Shown: positions 1 to 5,587, numbered from the stretch's first letter. The stretch: DNA of 6,099 nt from Planctomicrobium piriforme (GCA_945877965.1 CAMCTH010000306.1:1-6099), one strand, 5' to 3'. A program made the numbers and translations. The notes: a model not told the origin generated them from the sequence alone.

Positions 1-10
1 CTTCGCGCGG

Positions 11-39
11 TTGGCCGCCGGCCGATGTTCACCTATAAT
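11..39 (+). promoter_or_regulatory. Sigma70-like promoter of the ferredoxin gene
   Basis: A perfect TATAAT lies at 34-39, with TTGGCC (4 of 6 matches to TTGACA) at 11-16 and an ideal 17-bp spacer. Transcription would start near 46, giving a leader of about 40 nt before the ATG at 87. The match stands out in GC-rich DNA and suggests that the ferredoxin gene has its own promoter. Read from sequence only; the start site is not demonstrated. Confidence 0.7.
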
Positions 40-72
40 TGCTCGTCTAAGGCGATCCGGAGGTTGTTCGAT

Positions 73-77
73 AAGGA
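73..77 (+). promoter_or_regulatory. Ribosome binding site of the ferredoxin gene
   Basis: AAGGA ends 9 nt before the ATG at 87. An in-frame TAA at 72-74 rules out any longer form, so this site fixes the start. A second purine run, GGAGG at 59-63, is too far from the ATG to serve it and has no usable start codon of its own. Confidence 0.65.
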
Positions 78-86
78 ACTGGTTCG

Positions 87-479
87 ATGGCGAAAGTCGC
101 GCCCCGCAAGAAGCTTCCCAAAGAGTTGGCGGTCATCAACGCCGACAACTGCACCGGCTGCGAGTCGTGCCTGGAAGTCTGCCCGGTCGATTGCATCACC
201 AAGATTCAACAGTTCGACGGCCTCGGCAACTTGCAGAGTTGGTGTCAGATCGACCTCGAGCGCTGCGTCGGTTGCGAAGTCTGCGTCCACATTCCGCAGA
301 AGAAGACGAACCCGTACGAACTGACGGTCTGCCCGTGGGACGCGATCGAAATGGTCCCGACGGAGCAAGTCGCCGTCGCCGTGGCACAAATCGGCGGCCC
401 GCCGGAATACATCCGCGAGCACTGGGACCGCTTGGTCGGCACGGCCCAGCACTTGGCTGAGCTTAAGGCGTCGAGCTAG
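87..479 (+). CDS. Ferredoxin with two 4Fe-4S motifs, second one split by an insertion
   Basis: A 130-residue soluble electron carrier, probably cytoplasmic since no signal peptide is visible. The first cluster motif is classical: C22, C25, C28 and C32 followed by Pro (CTGCESCLEVCP). The second begins normally with C60, C63 and C66, but the expected fourth cysteine is displaced to C82 (VCPWDAIEM) by about a dozen extra residues rich in Lys, Asn, Pro and Tyr. Typical bacterial 2[4Fe-4S] ferredoxins have three residues between the third and fourth cysteines and are 55-80 residues long; here there are fifteen, plus a lysine-rich N-terminus and a C-terminal tail of about 45 residues. C36 and C53 are additional cysteines. 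The insertion is in frame and the protein reads through cleanly, so a sequencing frameshift is unlikely. The gene has its own promoter and faces the next gene tail to tail, so it appears monocistronic. The redox partner is unknown. Confidence 0.9.
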   Translation: MAKVAPRKKLPKELAVINADNCTGCESCLEVCPVDCITKIQQFDGLGNLQSWCQIDLERCVGCEVCVHIPQKKTNPYELTVCPWDAIEMVPTEQVAVAVAQIGGPPEYIREHWDRLVGTAQHLAELKASS

Positions 480-518
480 ACGACGCGCGGTTCGCTTTTG
501 CGTGCGACGCGAATGTCT

Positions 519-623
519 CATTTAGCCGCGGGGCTCGACCCCGCATGCTCAGCCCTGCGAATCAATCATCGTCGCGATGCATACTCGCGATCCACACGCG
601 GGGACAAGCCCCGCGGCTAAATG
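519..623. repeat. Large inverted repeat in a convergent gap, possible bidirectional terminator
   Basis: Arms 519-547 and 595-623 match in reverse complement at about 26 of 29 positions, including 17 perfect bases at the outer ends (519-535 with 607-623). They are separated by 47 bp. Each arm also folds on itself: GCGGGG/CCCCGC with a 5-nt loop at 528-544, and a 7-bp stem at 597-615. The right arm ends one base before the stop codon of the leftward epimerase gene. Position between two convergent genes suits a two-way terminator, but neither hairpin is followed by a U-run. It resembles GC-rich interspersed repeats of planctomycete genomes; that comparison is from memory. Confidence 0.75.
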
Positions 624-624
624 C

Positions 625-1443
625 TTAAACGCGCGTCAGTACGTTCTGCATGTACTCAATACTCTCGCGGGCCAGCACTTCCGAGCCCAGCGTGTAGTCG
701 AACACTTCGACGCTGACCCAGCCGCGATAGTCGATCTCGCCCAACGCTTGGAAGATCGGCACGAAGTCGAGTTCCCCCATGCCGGGCCCGCGGAGGTTCG
801 GATCGTTCGCGTGGAAGTGGACCATCTCGCGACGGAATTTTCTTAGCAAATCAGGAATCGGCGTCGACTCGCTCGACATCGCTTTGCAATCGAGATGCAG
901 CCGACAGTGCGACGAGCCGACCATTTCGCATAGTTCGACTCCCTCGGCCGCCGTGTTCAAGAAGTTGCCGTCGGCCGGACCGAGCGGCTCGACGGCGAGC
1001 GTAACGTCCAACTCTTCCAACGTCGGCATTGCCTGAGAAAAAACCTCGGCCGCGTACTTCATCGCCTCTTCGCGCGAGACGCCGGGTAACAGGTTCCGCT
1101 GCAGCGGCGACCCGAACACCATCACGCTGCCGCCGAGATCGCGACACAAGCGAGCGAGTTCCTTCACATACTCCGTCGTCGCCGTGCGAACGGCGGCGTC
1201 GGGCGTCGTCAGATAAAAGCCCTTCGTCTTCGCCAGCAGCCAGTGCAGGCCGATGATCTCGAGGTCCGCCGCTTTGGCTTGCCGCACGACCTCGGCCCGT
1301 TGCGCCGCCGTGATCTCGCGGGCATCGGTGTTCAGCGTGAACGGCGCGATCTCGATGCCGGTGTAGCCGCACTCCCGCGCGAAGGCGAACGCCTTGTCGA
1401 ACGGCCAATCTTGGAAAGTCTCATTGCAAACGGCGAATTTCAT
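625..1443 (-). CDS. Sugar (phosphate) isomerase/epimerase, xylose-isomerase-like TIM barrel
   Basis: A 272-residue cytoplasmic TIM-barrel protein of the AP-endonuclease 2/xylose isomerase-like superfamily, which isomerises or epimerises ketoses and related compounds with a divalent metal. The likely metal ligands are E152 (AVEPLGP), D185 (HLDCKAM), H211 (HFHANDPN) and E246 (VSVEVFDY). Counted from the ATG at 1443, they fall at the numbers I recall for the metal site of D-tagatose 3-epimerase (152, 185, 211, 246). The early GYTGIEIAPF segment (residues 26-35) is the usual first-strand signature. A GTG at 1458 would add five residues; neither start has a clear Shine-Dalgarno sequence, and I chose ATG because family members commonly begin with a short M-K-hydrophobic strand. 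Hydroxypyruvate isomerase and inosose dehydratase relatives share the fold, so the substrate cannot be named. It converges on the ferredoxin gene and diverges from the glycosylase gene. Confidence 0.85.
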   Translation of the reverse strand: MKFAVCNETFQDWPFDKAFAFARECGYTGIEIAPFTLNTDAREITAAQRAEVVRQAKAADLEIIGLHWLLAKTKGFYLTTPDAAVRTATTEYVKELARLCRDLGGSVMVFGSPLQRNLLPGVSREEAMKYAAEVFSQAMPTLEELDVTLAVEPLGPADGNFLNTAAEGVELCEMVGSSHCRLHLDCKAMSSESTPIPDLLRKFRREMVHFHANDPNLRGPGMGELDFVPIFQALGEIDYRGWVSVEVFDYTLGSEVLARESIEYMQNVLTRV

Positions 1444-1475
1444 GGTCGAGCTCAGCACTAGATACAGGAGGATTT

Positions 1476-1548
1476 AACCACGGATGAACACAGATCAACA
1501 CCGATTTGTTTTCATCTTATCTGCGTTCATCCATGTTCATCGGTGGTT
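1476..1548. repeat. Imperfect inverted repeat with internal decamer repetition
   Basis: Arms 1476-1505 and 1519-1548 are reverse complements at about 24 of 30 positions around a 13-nt T-rich loop (1506-1518). Within the left arm a ten-base unit recurs imperfectly (GATGAACACA, then GATCAACACC). I recognise this as the ACCACGGATGAACACGGAT type of interspersed repeat seen in several bacterial genomes, including planctomycetes; copy number cannot be judged here. It lies between divergently transcribed genes, so it occupies promoter space rather than terminator space. Confidence 0.75.
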
Positions 1549-1576
1549 TCAATTCATTTGTCGAAGCCGTTAGAAT
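1548..1576 (+). promoter_or_regulatory. Possible promoter of the DNA glycosylase gene
   Basis: TAGAAT at 1571-1576 matches the -10 consensus at five of six positions. The hexamer 17 bp upstream (TTCAAT, 1548-1553) is a poor -35 and overlaps the end of the inverted repeat. The inferred transcript would start near 1583, about 36 nt before the ATG at 1619. Weak call based mainly on the -10 element and its position. Confidence 0.3.
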
Positions 1577-1618
1577 ACGCGATGCTCGTTCCGCCGCAAC
1601 CCGTCGCTTGAGTCTGTC

Positions 1619-2260
1619 ATGTCGCTCACGTACGATCCCGCCGTCGCGCTGGCCGCGCTCCGCCGCAAGGACAAGCCTTTAGCTGCCGTCATGCGTCGCG
1701 CAGGCCCGTTCACCTTGAAGCCCGAGCGGATGGTCAGCCCGTTTGCCGCACTCCTGCAGGCGATCGTCCATCAGCAACTCTCGGGCAAGGCGGCGAAGAC
1801 GATCTACGGCCGGGTCGCCGCCCTGTTGCCCGACCCCAAACGACCGACGCCCGAAGGACTGCTGCGGCTGAAGGAACAAGCCTTGCGCGGGGCCGGTCTG
1901 TCGCACAATAAATTTCTCGCCGTGCACGACTTGGCGGCGAAGACCGTCGACGGCACGGTGCCGACGCTCCGCAAACTGCGCGGCATGAGCGACGCCGAGG
2001 TGGTCGAACGATTGACCGCCGTGCGCGGCATCGGTGTCTGGACCGTTGAGATGCTGCTGATGTTTCGTCTCGGTCGCCCCGACGTCCTGCCGGTCGCCGA
2101 CCTAGGCGTGCGGCAGGGATTTCGGCTAACTTACGAACTGCCCGAGATGCCACATGCCGACCATCTGACGGAACACGCCGAACGTTGGCGTCCGTTCCGC
2201 TCGGTCGCCAGTTGGTACATGTGGCGCGCCGTTGATCTCCATCGGGTTCAGGGTTCGTAG
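1619..2260 (+). CDS. DNA-3-methyladenine glycosylase, AlkA-like HhH-GPD family
   Basis: A 213-residue base-excision repair enzyme that would remove alkylated purines from DNA. The segment at 41-57 (PFAALLQAIVHQQLSGK) is the conserved entry helix of AlkA-type glycosylases. The helix-hairpin-helix is at about 132-146 (LTAVRGIGVWTVEML), and the expected catalytic aspartate is D161 in LPVADLGVRQGF. The WYMWRAVD run at 199-206 is also usual near the C-terminus. Length fits the short AlkA group, which lacks the N-terminal domain of E. coli AlkA (about 280 residues). No iron-sulfur cysteine loop is present, which argues against an endonuclease III or MutY assignment. The last residues (RVQGS) and the stop codon are encoded by the GGGTTCA-type repeat that begins at 2244, so the natural C-terminus may have been altered. 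No Shine-Dalgarno sequence is seen before the ATG. The gene is followed 86 bp later by the thioredoxin-like gene on the same strand. Confidence 0.88.
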   Translation: MSLTYDPAVALAALRRKDKPLAAVMRRAGPFTLKPERMVSPFAALLQAIVHQQLSGKAAKTIYGRVAALLPDPKRPTPEGLLRLKEQALRGAGLSHNKFLAVHDLAAKTVDGTVPTLRKLRGMSDAEVVERLTAVRGIGVWTVEMLLMFRLGRPDVLPVADLGVRQGFRLTYELPEMPHADHLTEHAERWRPFRSVASWYMWRAVDLHRVQGS

Positions 2261-2346
2261 TTCAGGGTTCAGGGTTGAAAAAGCACCCAACTACGAACGA
2301 TGAACCACGAATCGCGAACAAAACCTGGAACCCCGAACCCTGAACC
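2244..2346. repeat. GGGTTCA-type repeat with inverted arms joining two genes
   Basis: The left part holds tandem GGGTTCA units at 2244-2257 and again at 2261-2276. The right part, 2328-2346, is their reverse complement; arms 2245-2263 and 2328-2346 pair at about 17 of 19 positions. Inside, CTACGAAC (2291-2298) is the reverse complement of GTTCGTAG (2253-2260), and GAAC-containing units continue to 2320. The element fills the whole gap between the glycosylase and thioredoxin-like genes and overlaps the last codons of the former. The arrangement is typical of interspersed repeats I recall from planctomycete genomes. Confidence 0.75.
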
Positions 2347-2907
2347 ATGAACATCTCCGAAAAGTTTGAAAGCGGCCTGTCGTACGAAGCGTTCCTCACG
2401 AAATACGGCACCGACGAACAGCGCAGCCGTTGGGCGAAGTTCCACGCCGCGGTGAAGCTGAAGCCCGCACAGATCGACTTACTCAAATCGTTCACGCGCG
2501 AGATGAAGGTGATCGTGCTGGCCGGCGCTTGGTGCGGCGATTGCGTCAATCAGTGCCCGATCTTCGACTACTTCGCGCAAGCGACGCCGACGATCCAACT
2601 CCGCTTCTTCGATCGCGACGACAACCCCGACTTGGCCGAGCGGCTCAGCATCTGCGGCGGGGCGCGCGTGCCGGCCGTACTGTTCGTGAGTGAAGACAAT
2701 TTTGTGTGTGGACAATACGGCGACCGAACCCTCGCCAAGTATCGTTCGGTGATGGCGCAAATGGCCGGTGCTTCATGCCCGACGGGAATCGTGCTGCCGG
2801 AGCAGTCGGAAATCGAGGCCGTCATCCAATGCTGGCTCGACGAGTTCGAACGCATCCAATGGATGCTCCGCACGTCGGGCCGCCTGCGCAAACTACACAA
2901 CGACTAG
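2347..2907 (+). CDS. Thioredoxin-fold protein with CGDC active site
   Basis: A 186-residue protein with a thioredoxin-like core. The strand KVIVLAGAWCGDC (residues 54-66) carries a C63-G-D-C66 pair in place of the classical CGPC. P109 in GARVPAVLF is the expected cis-proline before strand 4, and LRFFDRDDNPDLAERL (85-100) fits the preceding strand and helix. An extra cysteine, C70, lies on the same helix as the active site, and C103, C121, C144 and C162 are further cysteines. About 50 residues precede the fold and a charged helical tail of about 30 residues follows. There is no signal peptide, so a cytoplasmic thiol-disulfide or redox role is likely; the partner is unknown. The ATG lies at the edge of the GGGTTCA-type repeat, and no Shine-Dalgarno sequence precedes it. 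It probably shares a transcript with the upstream glycosylase unless the repeat carries a promoter. Confidence 0.82.
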   Translation: MNISEKFESGLSYEAFLTKYGTDEQRSRWAKFHAAVKLKPAQIDLLKSFTREMKVIVLAGAWCGDCVNQCPIFDYFAQATPTIQLRFFDRDDNPDLAERLSICGGARVPAVLFVSEDNFVCGQYGDRTLAKYRSVMAQMAGASCPTGIVLPEQSEIEAVIQCWLDEFERIQWMLRTSGRLRKLHND

Positions 2908-2932
2908 AAACAAATACATCCGCGGTCAAAAG

Positions 2933-3019
2933 CGTCCGCAGATTGCGAGGATTTCACACATTTGAAAGGGAGAAGAAGACTCTCCTTCTCATCTGCGAAA
3001 TCCGTGTATTTTGCGGATG
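2933..3019. repeat. Imperfect inverted repeat with nested hairpin between convergent genes
   Basis: Arms 2933-2961 and 2991-3019 are reverse complements at about 21 of 29 positions. The 29-nt centre contains a second stem, GAGAAG (2970-2975) with CTTCTC (2985-2990), next to the right arm. The arms resemble the CCGCAGATTACGCAGATTTCACAG type of interspersed repeat, recalled from memory. It ends five bases before the stop codon of the leftward hydrolase gene and lies 25 bp after the thioredoxin-like gene, so it may stop transcription from both sides. Confidence 0.65.
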
Positions 3020-3024
3020 CCTTC

Positions 3025-4320
3025 TTATGGTGCGAGCGTCGCCTCGGCCGACGGTGCTGATTTCACGCCCGCCGTGTTGACGGCGATCACGCGATATCGC
3101 GACGATTTTCCGCCGGTCGTCGACTTATCTTCGAACTTCATCTCGGGCAGCGGCTTTTCCGGCGTGTCGTGATACGACATGGCTTGAAACAGCGGCTTGC
3201 CGAATTTGGCGATCGGCTTCTCCGGCAGTTGCACGAGCGTCTCGCCGTTGCGTTCGACAACGAACCCGCCGAGACCGCTTTCGAAATCGGCGTCGGCTGA
3301 CCAGGTGATCGTCACGGTGCTCGGGCCGTCGCGCGAGACATTCACGTTCTGCGGTGCGGCGGGGGGCGTGGAATCTTCAACAAAGCCGGTCTTCAAGTAT
3401 TCATCGTAGAGCCGCGACAGCCGATCGTTCGGCAGCCAACTCGGCTCGGCCGAGAGTTCCGGCTTCGGCACCAATCTACCCCGCGCCAGATTGATCGGCC
3501 GCAACGTCGGCGACTTCGATCCCGGCGGCGGCAATCGCAACTCCAGGCAGACGTCGAAAAACGGAATCGCTAAGTACCGCGAGTCGCCGCACTCGTGGGC
3601 CGTCCGCGGATCGGGAGCGAACCCGATCGGGGCTCCCTGCTTGCGATACGATTCGAACATCGCGAGCCCGCCGTCGTAGGCGATCTTGAACCGCTCGTGG
3701 TCCTTCTCTTTGGCGCCGGGGTTCTGCATCATCGGAATCGCCAGCACGGCCGGCGTGATCTCGGGCTTCTCGATTTCGCCACGTTCCCAATACGGAAACG
3801 CGCCGCCGGAGCGGAACCAGATCGCCGCGATCCGCTCGGGATCCATGGTTTGCATCAGGCTGGCCCAGAACGCGCCGCCGGAGTGTCCCCACAAACACCA
3901 CGGAACCGTTTTGAGCTCCGGCCGTTTCGCCTGCACGGCGAAGTCATCGAGCGCGCGCAGGAAAGTCTTGTGCGAACCGTTACGAGGGTCGCACCAGAGT
4001 CGGCAGTTCTCGCCGTCCTTCTGATGATACGACGGCCCGAGCAACGCGCAGTTCCACTTCGCGGCAAGCGCCTGCCAATGCAGATCATACGCCGCCGTCG
4101 CCCCGCCCTGGCACGCCCCGGTGCCGCAACCATGCTGATGGACAATCACGCCCCGCAACGGCGCAGACAATTCGGGAATCCAAATCGTGTACGTCACCCC
4201 GAGTGAAAGCTCACCCGGCTCGGTCGAGGGTTCGTATGTCACGTCGAAGTACGAGCCAGCCGATATAATCGACGACCAACTGCAAATCGCAAAGACCAGC
4301 GACAGACGCACAAAGCTCAT
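3025..4320 (-). CDS. Secreted alpha/beta hydrolase with C-terminal Fn3-like domain
   Basis: A 431-residue protein, probably exported. Residues 1-22 form a signal-like segment (hydrophobic LSLVFAICSW, small residues at 20-22). The alpha/beta-hydrolase core covers about 40-260: strand and oxyanion region VIVHQHGCG (58-66), nucleophile elbow WGHSGG with S147, and likely catalytic H242 in RTAHECGDS; the acid residue is not certain. Eight cysteines lie in the mature core (65, 70, 91, 106, 110, 142, 244, 258), which suits disulfides outside the cytoplasm. From about 318 (STPPAAPQNVNVSRDG) a fibronectin type III-like domain follows, with TVTITWSADAD and RYRVIAVNTAG as its central strands. Esterase, depolymerase or peptidase activity are all possible. 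The reading frame is open to 4527, but I start at ATG 4320 because it gives a signal peptide and has AAAGGGG 6 nt upstream; the extra stretch only translates a tandem repeat and the neighbour's 3' end. It lies 49 bp downstream of the lyase-like gene on the same strand, probably in one operon. Confidence 0.82.
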   Translation of the reverse strand: MSFVRLSLVFAICSWSSIISAGSYFDVTYEPSTEPGELSLGVTYTIWIPELSAPLRGVIVHQHGCGTGACQGGATAAYDLHWQALAAKWNCALLGPSYHQKDGENCRLWCDPRNGSHKTFLRALDDFAVQAKRPELKTVPWCLWGHSGGAFWASLMQTMDPERIAAIWFRSGGAFPYWERGEIEKPEITPAVLAIPMMQNPGAKEKDHERFKIAYDGGLAMFESYRKQGAPIGFAPDPRTAHECGDSRYLAIPFFDVCLELRLPPPGSKSPTLRPINLARGRLVPKPELSAEPSWLPNDRLSRLYDEYLKTGFVEDSTPPAAPQNVNVSRDGPSTVTITWSADADFESGLGGFVVERNGETLVQLPEKPIAKFGKPLFQAMSYHDTPEKPLPEMKFEDKSTTGGKSSRYRVIAVNTAGVKSAPSAEATLAP

Positions 4321-4326
4321 TTCATT

Positions 4327-4333
4327 CCCCTTT
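4327..4333 (-). promoter_or_regulatory. Ribosome binding site of the hydrolase gene, at the edge of a repeat
   Basis: On the minus strand AAAGGGG lies 6 nt before the ATG at 4320. It supports this start over the longer open frame. The site overlaps the end of the octamer tandem repeat, so the repeat appears to contribute the translation signal. Confidence 0.5.
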
Positions 4334-4356
4334 GCGTCTTCGCGCCTTTGCGTGAG
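4329..4356. repeat. CGCAAAGG octamer tandem repeat
   Basis: Read on the minus strand, CTCA is followed by three consecutive octamers: CGCAAAGG, CGCGAAGA, CGCAAAGG. This is a familiar interspersed repeat type in bacterial genomes, often mistranslated as the spurious peptide LTQRREDAKG, which is what the minus-strand frame reads here. It sits in the 49-bp gap between the lyase-like gene and the hydrolase gene. Confidence 0.7.
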
Positions 4357-4369
4357 ATTCTGCTCTTCT

Positions 4370-5578
4370 CTATCCCGTCGGCAACTCAGCCACGAACAGC
4401 TGCGTGAACTCGCCGGCATTGACGTTGAAGTAAATCCGGTTGCCGTCGGCGCTGAAGGCCGGATGGGCATGGCTGACGCGCCACGATCGGGCGCCGCGAT
4501 TCCCGACAAACTTGTGGACGATCTCATGCCGATTCCCGCGCAGGTCGGCGATCATCACGGCCCATTCGCCGACTGGACCGCCGAGCGATTCGGTCAGGCC
4601 GTCTTGCACAAAGATCTTGCCGTTCGGGCTCACCGACGGATGCTGGCCGCGCAGCGACGGGACATTCGGAATCCGGATCATCGCGGCTCGCATGTCGGCA
4701 TCGAACAGGATGTTTCCCATTTCAATCCAGTGATACGAATCGGGATGCCAGGCCGGATGGCCCCACTTCTCGCGCATGCCGGTGATTTCATTTTTCACCA
4801 AGTCATAGAAGACGATCCCCTGCCGCTGGCTGGCCCCCTTCGACATATAAACGTCGCCGCCGTTGCCGGCAGCCATCTTGAAGAAAGCACGCTTGTGGTC
4901 GGGGCTGATCGTCGGGAAGGCGATCGAGGTCGGCTTCCCCATGAAGAGCGTGCTCAACCAGTCGCCGTATTTTTTCTCGACGTCGGTAATCTTGCACGAC
5001 GTGTTGAGTTCCCCCTTCGCGACGTCATAGAGATAAAGATCGCGATACTCGCCCGGGTTCCAATGGCAGCCGTAGAGCGGCAGCGTGTGACCGTCGCCGC
5101 GACCGAAAGCGAGCTGACGATCTTCGGCCACAATCTTCTTCGCGCCGGTCTCGACGTCGACGACGACGACTCGCCAACGCTTGTCGACCACTTCGTGGAA
5201 CGCCACCGCCTTGCCGCCGAGCGTCCATTGCTGCAACGCGACGCGATGTGCGTCTTCGGTGTGCACGTCTTCGGCTAGCGTCGTCTCTTTGCCCGTCGCG
5301 CGGTCGAGGACGACGACGTTGCCGACGTGGGCCGCCTTATCGGTCGACGCAAAGAACACGACCCGCCGGCCGTCGGGGCTTTCCGGGTTCAGCAGATAGT
5401 AGGTGTGCATCGAGTGCCGATTCTCGACTTTCGACACCGGCGAGATTTTGACTCCCTTGCTCCACGGGGCGACCGGATCGTCGGTCGATTCGGCGGCAAA
5501 ACCGTTGCGGGAAAGCAACCCGGCGGTTCCGGCGAGCGTGGCGGCGGCGAGAAACTGACGGCGGTTCGACTCGTGCAC
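4370..5578 (-). CDS. Tat-exported beta-propeller, oligogalacturonate-lyase-like
   Basis: A 402-residue protein beginning with a twin-arginine signal (NRRQFL at 5-10, then an Ala/Gly/Leu-rich stretch to about 22, and a likely cut near FAA, 27-29), so it would cross the membrane folded. The rest shows TolB/WD40-type propeller repeats, with blade motifs SPDGRRVVFF (67-76), SPDHKRAFFK (225-234), SPNGKIFVQD (317-326) and SADGNRIYFN (376-385). The C-terminal HAHPAFSADG (370-379) recalls the His-x-His-Pro metal site of family PL22 oligogalacturonate lyases, which cleave unsaturated pectin oligomers by beta-elimination; H274, H278, H283 and H313 are other candidate ligands. The Gln I recall three residues before the first of these His residues appears as R367, so activity is uncertain and a non-catalytic propeller remains possible. 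The start is GTG at 5578. The downstream hydrolase gene follows after 49 bp. Confidence 0.8.
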   Translation of the reverse strand: MHESNRRQFLAAATLAGTAGLLSRNGFAAESTDDPVAPWSKGVKISPVSKVENRHSMHTYYLLNPESPDGRRVVFFASTDKAAHVGNVVVLDRATGKETTLAEDVHTEDAHRVALQQWTLGGKAVAFHEVVDKRWRVVVVDVETGAKKIVAEDRQLAFGRGDGHTLPLYGCHWNPGEYRDLYLYDVAKGELNTSCKITDVEKKYGDWLSTLFMGKPTSIAFPTISPDHKRAFFKMAAGNGGDVYMSKGASQRQGIVFYDLVKNEITGMREKWGHPAWHPDSYHWIEMGNILFDADMRAAMIRIPNVPSLRGQHPSVSPNGKIFVQDGLTESLGGPVGEWAVMIADLRGNRHEIVHKFVGNRGARSWRVSHAHPAFSADGNRIYFNVNAGEFTQLFVAELPTG

Positions 5579-5587
5579 GGCAGGAAA

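Noticed and set aside
33..521. Minus-strand open frame of 162 codons over the ferredoxin gene
   Set aside because: The plus strand has two cysteine cluster motifs, a promoter and a ribosome binding site; the minus frame is Arg/Asp/Ala-rich without any motif.
851..1408. Minus-strand open frame of 185 codons overlapping the epimerase gene
   Set aside because: It is a shifted frame of the same strand, Arg-rich and without motifs, whereas the 625-1443 frame carries all four metal ligands.
2244..2346. CRISPR array
   Set aside because: The GGGTTCA units are only about 7 bp, adjacent and inverted across the element, with no spacers of constant length.
3595..4206. Plus-strand open frame of 203 codons
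   Set aside because: Antisense to the hydrolase core, Arg/Pro-rich, with no recognisable domain or ribosome binding site.
4264..4269. Perfect TATAAT on the plus strand
   Set aside because: It lies inside the start of the minus-strand hydrolase gene and no plus-strand gene follows, so it is taken as chance.
4321..4527. 69-residue N-terminal extension of the hydrolase frame
   Set aside because: It reads the octamer repeat as LTQRREDAKG and overlaps the 3' end of the lyase-like gene. ATG 4320 gives a signal peptide and has a ribosome binding site.
4187..5278. Plus-strand open frame of 363 codons
   Set aside because: It lies antisense to the lyase-like and hydrolase genes, which have signal peptides and recognisable motifs. 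The plus-strand translation shows no domain, and long antisense frames are expected in GC-rich DNA.
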